In this document: positions 44,139-52,608 of the stretch, in pieces
Position numbering within the stretch: the first letter of the stretch is position 1
Layout: each line of letters begins with the position of its first letter
Source of the DNA: JAUWTJ01 sp965603015
Lineage (GTDB): Bacteria; Pseudomonadota; Alphaproteobacteria; M2410
Assembly (NCBI GenBank): GCA_965603015.1
Contig: CBFDBJ010000002.1
Span: 62,001-126,000, forward strand
Length of the DNA stretch: 64,000 nt
Direction of reading: 5' to 3'
Made by a program: the position numbers and the translations under genes
The notes under the pieces: model-generated
Seen by the model: the letters and a program-made list of their open reading frames with translations, nothing else
Databases searched by the model: none
Told to the model about the DNA's origin: nothing

Positions 44139-44170
44139 GACCCGAATGCCAGTTCGCTGGCATTCGGGTC
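44139..44170. terminator. 14-bp perfect hairpin with TTCG loop
   Basis: The arms GACCCGAATGCCAG (44139-44152) and CTGGCATTCGGGTC (44157-44170) are perfectly complementary around a TTCG tetraloop (CGAA on the minus strand). It sits in the 105-bp gap between the TonB receptor stop (44189) and the amidohydrolase start (44083), both minus strand. There is no T-run, so it may act as a partial terminator, attenuator or mRNA stabiliser that sets a higher receptor level than enzyme level. Confidence 0.6.
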
Positions 44171-44188
44171 GCCATATCACTAAGCTGA

Positions 44189-46531
44189 TCACCCACCAAA
44201 CCTGGAACGGAAGATCAAACCAAAAGTCCTTGGGTAGGACGTTCCAAATACAAGTTGCGGGAATGGATAACCACCATCTGTACCGCCGCCATAATAGAGT
44301 TCATCGAGCAGGTTATCTGCATAGAGCCATGCGCCCCAACCGTCGTTGGACTTGTATCCAACGCGAGCGGAGACATCCGTGAATGAACCCCACTCGTTAT
44401 GAGGCTGATTTCCCAAGGCGCCAAATATAGTGTCTTGGTAACGGAAGTTGGTGTTGAACTGGAATGCCCCCGCCTTGAGCGGGTAATTGAATGTCGCATA
44501 CCCGGTCAGAATTACATCCGGCTGTTGAGACAGTTTGTTACCCTCACAATCGCAGATTTGAAGAGGCACTTCACTTACCTCTGTGTCCATCCAGGACGCT
44601 GCCAGTTGAAGATTGAGATAGTCGCTGGCCTCCACCGAGAGGGTTCCTTCAACACCGTGACCCTCGACATGACCGACATTTTCTACAACGACATTGAAAA
44701 GATCCGAGTCCCAATACTTTAGCTGCATGTCATCATACTCATAGTAAAAGCCATTGAGATCATATGTCACTTTGCCGTCTTTGGAGTTACCCTTGATCCC
44801 GACTTCATAGCTTGCCACTGATTCAGGTTCGAAGGCCTGTGGCGTTGTACCCTCAGGCGTAGAATTGTCAGCATTGAGCACGCAATAGTTACCCCACGGA
44901 CATGAAGCAATTGCAGCAGGCGACCAGCCGAGTTCTTCCATTGTCGGCAGATCCAGCGTGAAACTGCTGAAACCCCCAGCCTTGTATCCTTTGGTATAGC
45001 TTGCCCACAAGTTCACATTGTCCGTGGCCTTGTACCGAACCGCAAACCGAGGCGTCGTATCATCCCAGCTTTTCTTCTCGTTAACAAGTCCGTCGGACCA
45101 GTAGACGAAATTCATCCAGGGGCCGAGTGCGCTTGTAATTTCTTGAACTCCGATACTGAAGTCCTTTTCGTCATAGCTGTAGCGAAGGCCTGCATCGACA
45201 TCGAGTTTCTCCGTCAGAGCATAGGAAAAGTTTGCGAATACTCCGTACCCCTTGTTTTCGCTTTCAATGTCAACAAGTTCCAGCATACCTTCAGGAAGAT
45301 AAGTGAATGACCCGTACCAGTCCTCACAGGTAAAACCAAAATAGACCGTGCATGTCGCGTCTTCTTCCGAATGCGACCCCATTCCGGCCTCTAGATCCTC
45401 GATATATCCGGATACGCCAGCGACCCAGGTCAACGGCCCGTCTGTATTAGATACGAGGCGAAAATCTTGCGAGTAGTTCTGAACGTCCTGGTTCTGCATC
45501 CACGTGTAAAGAGCCAAGGGTGTCGCATCATCGTCCTCCACATAATCCCACTCGTGGGTACGATAGCCAGTCACGGAAGAAAGGGTGGCGAAGCCAAGAT
45601 CCACGTCCACCAAGGCCGACAGAGCCAATACCTCGCCTTTGTCAAACCCGGGCTGATCCGTATTAACCTCTCGACCTGTATCGTATTCCTCAAAACCCAA
45701 CGCCGTCAGGACACCATCATGATCTGTCGCTCGGTAAATAGCACCACCACCATCACGCTCTTCATACTCGGCTATAAGTGTGACCGTGGTGTTTTCACCA
45801 TAGTAAGCCAGAGATGCGCGACTTGCAGCGCTTTCGAATTCACCCACCATATTCCCGTCATAGTGGTTCAATATGTATCCACCAATTGTGAACCGACGTG
45901 CGGCAACCCTCAATGCCCAGGAATCGTTTAGTGGCACATTGTACACACCTTCAATCTCGAACAGGTCATCTTGCCCTGCTGTCACTTCCACGACACCATA
46001 CGTACCATCGAGATCAGGCTTGTTGGTTATCTGGTTGATCGCACCCGAGACAGCATTTCTTCCGTATAGGAAGTTTTGTGGCCCTCGGAGCGCCTCGGCA
46101 CGCTCCATGTCGTAAAAACTGGTAACGGCGCCGCCCTGGCGCCCCTGGTATACGCCGTCCTTAAATAGCCCAACCGAAGTATCACCACCAACACCGAAGT
46201 CATTGGTACGAATACCCCGAACTGAAATTGAATTCATCCAGGTCCCCCCGGAACCACCCGCAAACCCAGGCGTCAACTGAAGCACGTCCCACATATCCCC
46301 CATACTCAAATCGCGTATCGTATCTCCATCGAAGGCGGAAATCGCGATCGGGACGTCCTGAATGGATTGTGCCCGGTGCTGAGCGGTTACAATGATTTCT
46401 TCGATAAAGCTTCCCCCTGCCGCATCAGAGTCTTGCTCTTGCCCTTGAGCCGCGACAGAATTGAAAACCACGCACGGGAGCAGCGCTATACCGATGACCC
46501 TTGCAATGCCCGCTGACGATCTTTTGAACAT
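44189..46531 (-). CDS. TonB-dependent outer-membrane receptor (island)
   Basis: A 780-residue TonB-dependent receptor. It has a signal peptide, a TonB-box-like IEEIIVTAQHRAQSIQDVPIAISAFDG, a plug with SVRGIRTNDFGVGGDTSVGLFKDGVYQGRQGG and EALRGPQNFLYGRNAVSGAIN, and a C-terminal barrel strand ending TFGLIFRSRFG. The QSIQDVPIAISAF start is the form found in receptors for organic substrates in alphaproteobacteria and gammaproteobacteria. ATG 46531 follows AGGAAGAGAG. It is the first gene of the minus-strand island operon, so it probably imports the compound that the amidohydrolases degrade. Confidence 0.93.
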   Translation of the reverse strand: MFKRSSAGIARVIGIALLPCVVFNSVAAQGQEQDSDAAGGSFIEEIIVTAQHRAQSIQDVPIAISAFDGDTIRDLSMGDMWDVLQLTPGFAGGSGGTWMNSISVRGIRTNDFGVGGDTSVGLFKDGVYQGRQGGAVTSFYDMERAEALRGPQNFLYGRNAVSGAINQITNKPDLDGTYGVVEVTAGQDDLFEIEGVYNVPLNDSWALRVAARRFTIGGYILNHYDGNMVGEFESAASRASLAYYGENTTVTLIAEYEERDGGGAIYRATDHDGVLTALGFEEYDTGREVNTDQPGFDKGEVLALSALVDVDLGFATLSSVTGYRTHEWDYVEDDDATPLALYTWMQNQDVQNYSQDFRLVSNTDGPLTWVAGVSGYIEDLEAGMGSHSEEDATCTVYFGFTCEDWYGSFTYLPEGMLELVDIESENKGYGVFANFSYALTEKLDVDAGLRYSYDEKDFSIGVQEITSALGPWMNFVYWSDGLVNEKKSWDDTTPRFAVRYKATDNVNLWASYTKGYKAGGFSSFTLDLPTMEELGWSPAAIASCPWGNYCVLNADNSTPEGTTPQAFEPESVASYEVGIKGNSKDGKVTYDLNGFYYEYDDMQLKYWDSDLFNVVVENVGHVEGHGVEGTLSVEASDYLNLQLAASWMDTEVSEVPLQICDCEGNKLSQQPDVILTGYATFNYPLKAGAFQFNTNFRYQDTIFGALGNQPHNEWGSFTDVSARVGYKSNDGWGAWLYADNLLDELYYGGGTDGGYPFPQLVFGTSYPRTFGLIFRSRFGG

Positions 46532-46874
46532 TAGTTTCTCTCTTCCTTTTCGCATTCTCTTTCCCCTAAAAACAGCGCAGCACTATCGAGCGCTGGCTAC
46601 AAATTTTTGTTTCAATCCACTGCACTTTAGAAATTTTAGGTTTCGGTCCTCTTATTTGTCAAATTGATCCTTCTAATACTATTTATCATATTCATTTATG
46701 TGTGGTCGTCGAGCGAACGAAACAAAACAGGAAAATACTGGATTAATTATAGATTTAACTTATATTGGAGATAAGTATTATTAACTTGACAACTATCTGA
46801 TGCAGCATAGAGTTCCATTATTTTTGGCCTTCCTCAACAAATTGGGAGCCTTCCTCCTCGAAAGGAAATTAGCT
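46532..46874. other. AT-rich divergent control region
   Basis: This 343-bp region between the TonB receptor and the serine hydrolase contains no gene. It is very AT-rich, with several TTGAC/GTCAA-type elements (for example TTGACA at 46785-46790 and GTCAAAT near 46657) and a weak inverted repeat ACTTAT/ATAAGT at 46758-46776. It should hold promoters for both directions, but I cannot place them firmly. Confidence 0.5.
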
Positions 46875-48083
46875 GTGACGTCGAATAATGCTGAAGGTCC
46901 TCGGGTTGTACGTGTCATGACGACCTGCCTCCTACTCGCCACAAGCTTCGTTTCTCCGACAATATCGGCGGCAGCAGCGGCGGCGCCCAAAACGTCACCA
47001 GTCGATTGCGAAGCCATCTATCAGGCACCCGGCCACGGGGAATGGTTCTACGAAGAAAACCCCACATATTTCGATCCGCGCAATGAGACCGGTGCGCTGC
47101 CTTCTGCGAAGCCCGAGAAACACCACCTGAACCACGAACACCTGCAGGAAGGCGTGGCTAAACTCAGAGAATCAGATCGCTCGCTCTCTGTAATCGTCGT
47201 CAAGGGCGGCGATATCATTCTCGAAGAGTATTTCAACGGAAGCGGCAGGAACCACAGCAACAACGTTCACTCCGCATCCAAAAGTATCATGTCGACATTG
47301 GTGGGAATAGCGATAGACCGCGGCGACATTAAAAGCGTCGACCAACCGCTCTCCGATTTCTTCCCGGAATACTTTTCAGATACAGACAACAAGTTCAAAC
47401 AAAGCCTGACCGTACGACATCTCCTGACAATGTCGGCAGGCTTCGAATGGAGGCACGACCCGGTGCGTGGCACCGAGATAGAAATCCAATCCCAATCGGA
47501 TTGGGTGAATGCAATCCTGTCACTACCTATCACAAACCGCCCCGGGCAAAAGTTCTTCTACAATACCGGGCTGACACACCTTATGTCTGCTCTGATATCG
47601 CGAGCAACCGACATGAGTACGTGTCGGTTTGCTCACGACTTTCTTCTTGAACCGATTGGCATTACGACAGAGCACTGGGGGCGTGATCCTCAGGGAGTTT
47701 ACTCAGGCGGATACAATTTCTACATTACACCTCGCGAAATGGCGGCATTCGGCCAGTTGATCCTGAATGGTGGAAGCCTCAACGGGCAACAACTCGTACC
47801 TCGGGAGTGGATCCGCGAGTCGGCCACGCCTCATTTCACCCCCTCTCGCGGTAGCAATGCCAGTTGGTGGTCGAAAAATCGCGTCGGGCACGGCTACAAT
47901 TGGTGGCTGCTTCGTATCAACGATCAGGCGGTCTTATCGGCCTGGGGATGGGGCGGACAGATGATCTATGTCATCCCCGAACTCGATACGGTCGTTGTAC
48001 TCACACAAGACACCAGCGATGCCAGGGCCGTTGCCAAAGATCCGGTGAATCATGACTTTGTCAGGGACTATATTCTCAAATGA
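46875..48083 (+). CDS. Exported beta-lactamase-family serine hydrolase
   Basis: A 402-residue serine hydrolase of the class C beta-lactamase/6-aminohexanoate-dimer hydrolase type. It has a signal peptide (region ending near ISAAAAAA), the nucleophile motif S-A-S-K (SASKSIMS), the Tyr motif FYNTG (YxN), and the third box in AWGWGGQMIYV. The GTG start at 46875 follows AAAGGAA; ATG 46917 is the alternative, but it lacks a site. The SASKS and 'FYNTG..LM' spacing and the GYNWWL segment are like those of oligomer (nylon/amide) hydrolases, which fits the amide theme of the island; this is inference. It should be periplasmic or secreted. It is divergent from the TonB receptor. Confidence 0.85.
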   Translation: MTSNNAEGPRVVRVMTTCLLLATSFVSPTISAAAAAAPKTSPVDCEAIYQAPGHGEWFYEENPTYFDPRNETGALPSAKPEKHHLNHEHLQEGVAKLRESDRSLSVIVVKGGDIILEEYFNGSGRNHSNNVHSASKSIMSTLVGIAIDRGDIKSVDQPLSDFFPEYFSDTDNKFKQSLTVRHLLTMSAGFEWRHDPVRGTEIEIQSQSDWVNAILSLPITNRPGQKFFYNTGLTHLMSALISRATDMSTCRFAHDFLLEPIGITTEHWGRDPQGVYSGGYNFYITPREMAAFGQLILNGGSLNGQQLVPREWIRESATPHFTPSRGSNASWWSKNRVGHGYNWWLLRINDQAVLSAWGWGGQMIYVIPELDTVVVLTQDTSDARAVAKDPVNHDFVRDYILK

Positions 48084-48348
48084 AACGGTTCCGAAATGCG
48101 ATTTTGACAACCTGCTTTGGGATCGCTGCGAAACGCACGGCCAGACTAGACGTAGGCGCAGAACGAAAACAAAAATGAACATAAAGCGCGATTGCTCAAA
48201 CACCAGTAATCAGCAGGGAAAATAATCATTTCCGGACCATCTCGATCTATTTTGACAAAATCCAGCATGGTTCCGAATTCACTTGGCTGACAGTAAATGC
48301 ATGACTTTCCAGATCCTCATTCAGGTTGACAAACGCACGACAGAATTT

Positions 48349-48458
48349 CCCTCATCCTGAGGAAAATACGCAGCATCTGTCTCGAATGATATAAGGCCCC
48401 AGAGCATGCCTTACCTCCTTCGAGACGCCTCTCACGATGCTCCTCAGGGTGAGGATGG
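48349..48458. repeat. Alphaproteobacterial palindromic intergenic repeat
   Basis: CCTCATCCTGAGGA (48350-48363) is the near-complement of TCCTCAGGGTGAGG (48441-48454), with a CCTTCGAGACGCCTC core between (48417-48431). This form of mosaic repeat is common between genes in Caulobacterales, Rhizobiales and relatives. It stands in a 530-bp gene-free stretch (48084-48613) in which I see no other feature apart from AT-rich promoter-like DNA near the GNAT gene. Confidence 0.7.
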
Positions 48459-48613
48459 AGTTTGATTGGGTGATTCTTCCAAATTGAAAAAGAACCTGGA
48501 TCCGGCCTGAAGCTACTCTGATTCAGGGCTATAAAAAGAAGCTCCATGTATAACAGAGCCTGTCACAAAATGCATAGTCGGCTCTAACACTCAAAATTGG
48601 GAGATACCCCTGA

Positions 48614-49090
48614 ATGATAAATATCCGAAATGCAGAAGCGGAAGATGCTTCAACCATATCCAGGTTTCTCCATCTGTTAGCCGAACATGATGGACATGGA
48701 GATCAATGCCATATCACTGAAACTGATATCCATCGGTATGGCTTTTCGCCGGAAAAATGTTTTGAAGTTATCATTTTGGAAGTAAACGACATACCGCAAG
48801 GTTTAGCCTTGTATTTTATGACGTTCTCCGCATGGCAGGCTAGCCGGATTCTATTCCTGAGTGATCTTTTCGTAAGCGCCGATTGCCGTGGTCTTGGTCT
48901 TGGAAAAAAGCTATTCTCCGCACTTGCCAAAATTGCATTAGACCAAGAATGTTGTCGAATGGACTGGCAGGTTCTACCCGGGGCCGAAGCCACTGGATTT
49001 TATCAAAGTCTTGGAGCTCAGAAAGTAGAGGACTTTCTTACCTACAGCCTTGAAGCCGACGGATTAAAGGATTTGTCCACGCAGGTCTAA
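48614..49090 (+). CDS. GNAT family N-acetyltransferase
   Basis: A 158-residue single-domain GNAT. The first strand is INIRNAEAEDASTISRFLHLLAEHDG, the acetyl-CoA loop is SADCRGLGLGKKLFSALAKIA (R/Q-x-x-G-x-G/A form, about 95-115), and the late WQVLPGAEATGFYQSLGAQKVEDF supplies the Asn/Tyr helix. It belongs to the diamine/spermidine-like group by its ending, though the acceptor amine is unknown. GGGAG precedes ATG 48614. It is flanked by the palindromic repeat and an IS630 remnant, so it stands alone. Confidence 0.88.
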   Translation: MINIRNAEAEDASTISRFLHLLAEHDGHGDQCHITETDIHRYGFSPEKCFEVIILEVNDIPQGLALYFMTFSAWQASRILFLSDLFVSADCRGLGLGKKLFSALAKIALDQECCRMDWQVLPGAEATGFYQSLGAQKVEDFLTYSLEADGLKDLSTQV

Positions 49091-49196
49091 ATGCCAACTA
49101 CTGTTTCGCATCGTTTAACTCGCCTGGTATCACGTCCCGGTATTGCAGTGAAATTGATGATTCGATCCCCTCAATTTTACTCAAACCGGCGGGTGC

Positions 49197-49898
49197 ATGA
49201 TGTCACACAGGAAGTATGTCGCCGAACTTTCGAGCGTGGAGCGCAAGCAGCTTAGGGGGTTGATTTCCAAAGGCAAGGCTGCGTCCAAAGTGATACTGAA
49301 GGCGCGCATCCTTCTCAAGTCGGATCAAGGGCGAGCCGGGCCCGGCTGGAGCGATGAGCGGGTCTGCGAGGCATTGGATACCAACGGCTCGATGGTCATC
49401 CTGGTGCGCCGTCAGTTGGTGGAAGAAGGTCTGGAGACGGTGCTTGCCCCCAAGAAACGCAAGACACCGCCGATCCAGCCGATCTTTGGTGGAGAAAGGC
49501 AGGCGCGGCTGAGGCACTGGCGTGTAGCGCGCCGCCCGATGGCCACGCACGCTGGAGCATCTGCCTGCTGGCCGACAAGGTGGTGGAGCTGGGGTCGTGG
49601 AACAGGCTCACTTCAACACCCTTGGACGGGCCGCAAAAAACGAGATAAAGCCCGGCGCATCGCCGACCGCTTCGAATAGCATTACACACCAAAGCATGGC
49701 AGTTGGCTCAATATGGCTGAAGCGAGCTATCTATCCTGGGCGACAGTGTCTGGCCAGACGCATCCACCATTCCACGGCGCTCAACAAACAGGTCACCGCC
49801 TGGTTCCGACGTCGCAACAAACACAATGTAACCGCCAACTGGCAATTCACTGCGAAAATGCGTGCATTAAACTGAAAACTCTATGGCAATACCGGCTC
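49197..49898 (+). pseudogene. IS630-family transposase remnant
   Basis: The frame starting at 49197 reads VAELSSVERKQLRGLISKGKAASKVILKARILLKSDQG, the HTH region of IS630 transposases. It shifts frame near 49500 to PDGHARWSICLLADKVVELGVV and loses the central DDE portion. The tail HYTPKHGSWLNMAE appears in another frame near 49682-49723, then ANWQFTAK..IKLKTL, broken again. It is therefore a dead, deleted copy. A ribosome site is not needed for this call. Confidence 0.85.
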
Positions 49899-49980
49899 GC
49901 CGCCAAAACAGTGTTCTTCAGCAGTAGTGGCGCACCTCAAAACAGTCCGTAGGCGGGCTGGTTTACCAGACAGCTACTCT

Positions 49981-51252
49981 TTACTGTTTTTCCACCGCGC
50001 ACCAACGACAGATAAACAGTGCGTAGGTTCGAAGAACCTGACGAACAGATTCCAGATCTACACATTCGTCAATCCCGTGAATGTTTTTTGCTACCGGTCC
50101 GTAACAGGTCCCACCGGTCCCATCATAAAAATTAAAGGCGCGCAAATCCGTCGTACAAGTTGAGAGGTAGCTTCCTATTTCTTGCTGCGTCAAACTTTTG
50201 TGGCACTCCGAAAGCAATTCAATACCAGGGTCGTCCAAGTCAACCATATGTCCCTCAGACCGAAACCCGTGAAAACTGACGACCGGGAGCTCCGAGCCGA
50301 AGATATTTGACTTTCGGGTCGCCTCTTCAATCCGGTCTGTCACCTTTTGCATAATTTCATCTGCTGCCATCCCTGGCGGAAACCCGATTCTCCCCTCCAG
50401 ATCAGCATAGGCAGGAACACTAGAGGGCCAATTCCCCCCCGAGATATTGCCGACATTGAAGTTATAAGGATGTTCAAGCTGATCGTAGGGAGTTCCACTT
50501 AAGCTTGCATTCAGATCGTCTTCCAGTTCTTTGAGATAAGGAATCAACAATTGCAGTTTTTCGATCGCGCTGGTGCCGCTGGAAGTGTCAAGCACGTGAA
50601 CAGGAACACCCTTTACAACAATTTTGAACCACAGCACTCCAACTTGACCTGCATAGATCTGGGGCCCGAAAGGCTCAGGGATCAAAACAAAGTCGCCATT
50701 GTAGCCGTGATGCAAGCATGCCAAGGCACCATTGCCCGAACATTCCTCTTCAACTACAGCCTGGATTGTCAGTGGAGACGAAATTTTATAGCCCGCGTGG
50801 TGAATGGCATGTACGGCATAAATCATGGCTGCCACGCCGGCCTGCATATCACCGGACCCGCGACCATAAAGCCACCCATCCTTTTCCCAAGGTTCGTTTG
50901 GTGGTTGGGTCCACATATCAAATGGGTCGGCACTAACAACATCCAAATGACCGTTAAAAACCAAACTTTTGCCTTCGCCGTCGGGATTAAGACGCGACAC
51001 CAGATTATACTTATCCTCATGATCCCATTCAACCGGAGCATATAGCGGGTTTGAGGCCAATTCCTCACGCTTCATGGGAACCCGTGTAGTGGGCAGACTT
51101 AATTTACTCAGCTCACGTTCAACAACATCCAGTGTGCCTTTTTCTTCGCCCAGAACACTGTATTCCCTCACCATCTCTTTTGTGAAGTCAATGACTGAAG
51201 GAAATAGATCGTCGCAGCATTTCAAAACATCTCTTTCTAACTCTTCCTGCAC
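49981..51252 (-). CDS. M20 family peptidase/deacylase (ArgE/DapE type)
   Basis: A 423-residue M20 hydrolase. NGHLDVVSAD holds the first metal His/Asp, GRGSGDMQAG a bridging Asp, EEECSGNGA the catalytic Glu and second metal Glu, and CYGPVAKNIHGIDECVDLES the final His. The dimerisation domain is about residues 215-330. It resembles ArgE/DapE/ACY1, so an N-acyl amino acid or dipeptide is the likely substrate. The GTG start at 51252 shares its G with the stop codon of the CoA-transferase B gene and follows GGGAGG by 5 bases, indicating translational coupling; an upstream Met at 51300 lies inside that gene. The plus-strand DNA between the IS630 remnant and this gene carries no gene. Confidence 0.9.
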   Translation of the reverse strand: MQEELERDVLKCCDDLFPSVIDFTKEMVREYSVLGEEKGTLDVVERELSKLSLPTTRVPMKREELASNPLYAPVEWDHEDKYNLVSRLNPDGEGKSLVFNGHLDVVSADPFDMWTQPPNEPWEKDGWLYGRGSGDMQAGVAAMIYAVHAIHHAGYKISSPLTIQAVVEEECSGNGALACLHHGYNGDFVLIPEPFGPQIYAGQVGVLWFKIVVKGVPVHVLDTSSGTSAIEKLQLLIPYLKELEDDLNASLSGTPYDQLEHPYNFNVGNISGGNWPSSVPAYADLEGRIGFPPGMAADEIMQKVTDRIEEATRKSNIFGSELPVVSFHGFRSEGHMVDLDDPGIELLSECHKSLTQQEIGSYLSTCTTDLRAFNFYDGTGGTCYGPVAKNIHGIDECVDLESVRQVLRTYALFICRWCAVEKQ

Positions 51253-51896
51253 TAGAACCTCCCAATGTCGGAGGGGACGATAAGGTCTGCTTCGGTGCAA
51301 GCGATCAACTCATCCACTTCAATATTGTCTGCGAGCTCGCGCAACTCCAATCCCTGTTCAGTGACATCCATTACGGCCTTATCGGTAATAATGCGCGACA
51401 CGCATTCTTTCGCCGTGTAAGGAAGTTGACATTCCTTGCGTATTTTAGATTTGCCATCCTTACTATTATGGCTGCAAAGAACGATGACGCGTTTGGATTT
51501 TTGGGCAAGTTCCATTGCCCCGCCAATGCCGGGTGAATAATACCCGGGAATTTTCCAATTCGCCAAACTGCCATTTTGGTCAACCTCGAACGCGCCAATC
51601 ATCGTAATATCTATTTTGCCACGCCGAATAAGGGAAAAGGAGACTGCACTGTCCATAATGGCGCTTCCAGAGCGCATTGAGACATAGGTTCCTCCTGCAT
51701 CAATCAGAAACGGGTCAACCTCATGCTGTAAAGCTCTTTTCCATGATCCCAGGATACCGTTCTCTGAGTGAATGAGCACATCCATTTCATCCGACAGAAG
51801 CGGAAGAACTTTAGTTGGGAGTCCGATGCCCAGATTTACTATCTGACCATTCTCAATCTCTTGCGCCGAGCGCCTTATTATCCTGTCATCGTACAT
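51252..51896 (-). CDS. 3-oxoacid CoA-transferase, subunit B
   Basis: A 214-residue beta subunit of a two-subunit class I CoA-transferase. The catalytic Glu is in IHSENGILG (about residues 43-51). GLPTKVLPLL and GAFEVDQNGSLANWKIPG follow, as in acetoacetate/3-oxoadipate CoA-transferases. It pairs with subunit A encoded just upstream (3-bp gap) and is coupled to the M20 gene by a TAGTG overlap. Together the subunits transfer CoA from succinyl- or acetyl-CoA to a 3-oxo or other short acid. This fits a pathway in which an aminotransferase makes a 3-oxo acid; the actual acid is not known. Confidence 0.92.
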   Translation of the reverse strand: MYDDRIIRRSAQEIENGQIVNLGIGLPTKVLPLLSDEMDVLIHSENGILGSWKRALQHEVDPFLIDAGGTYVSMRSGSAIMDSAVSFSLIRRGKIDITMIGAFEVDQNGSLANWKIPGYYSPGIGGAMELAQKSKRVIVLCSHNSKDGKSKIRKECQLPYTAKECVSRIITDKAVMDVTEQGLELRELADNIEVDELIACTEADLIVPSDIGRF

Positions 51897-51899
51897 GGT

Positions 51900-52586
51900 C
51901 TATTTCCCCTGCCTGACTTTGTAGTCCTCTGTCAATTCTCCCAAAAGCACAACGTCAGAAACAAAGGCTGATGGCGTGTGTATTTGCGTAGGCTCCAAAA
52001 CACCAGGCGGGTGTACTTCTTTTGCTTCTGCAATTACATGATCAGCAGCCATCGCCATCAAGGGGTTGAAATTCATCCCCCCACCATCGTATATTAGATT
52101 GCCAAACCAATCGGCTCTTGAAGCGTGTATAAGCGCATAATCCGCTCTATAGGCATCCTCAATCTTAAATCTTTTCCCATCTCTGACAAAGATCTCAGAA
52201 GTATCCGTCAATTCTGTATCCAGTCCGATATCCGAAAGAAACCCATAAAACCCAGCCCCTGCAACCCTGATTTTTTCCGCCAAAATACCCTGTGGAAAAA
52301 ACCTTACCTCCAACTCTTCAGCATTCATTTTTTCTACAACAAACTTATTCAATCCAATGTGAGATGTGGTCAAAATATCCACCTGACCATTCTCAATTAA
52401 TTTGCTAATTCCCAAGGTTGTCTCATTGGCGTCATTTTTGATCAGATGAAGGTGTTTCTGACCCTGACGCAATAATTCATCTATGAGACAAAAAGGAGTG
52501 CCTGGGCTGCCGAACCCTCCAACCATTATGGACGCTCCAAAGGGGATGGAGGCTATTACGTCCTCGATTTTTTTTCTCTTATCCAT
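51900..52586 (-). CDS. 3-oxoacid CoA-transferase, subunit A
   Basis: A 228-residue alpha subunit with GGFGSPGTPFCLIDELLRQGQKHL (about 23-46), the glycine-rich CoA-binding loop, and YDGGGMNFNPLMAMAA and the later LEPTQIHTPSAFVSDVV found in AtoD/ScoA-type subunits. It lacks the Cys and extra residues of some relatives at the loop, which is within normal variation. It lies 22 bp after the aminotransferase gene on the same strand. The likely heterodimer or tetramer partner is the next gene. Confidence 0.92.
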   Translation of the reverse strand: MDKRKKIEDVIASIPFGASIMVGGFGSPGTPFCLIDELLRQGQKHLHLIKNDANETTLGISKLIENGQVDILTTSHIGLNKFVVEKMNAEELEVRFFPQGILAEKIRVAGAGFYGFLSDIGLDTELTDTSEIFVRDGKRFKIEDAYRADYALIHASRADWFGNLIYDGGGMNFNPLMAMAADHVIAEAKEVHPPGVLEPTQIHTPSAFVSDVVLLGELTEDYKVRQGK

Positions 52587-52608
52587 TTATTACTACCAAA
52601 AATATTAG

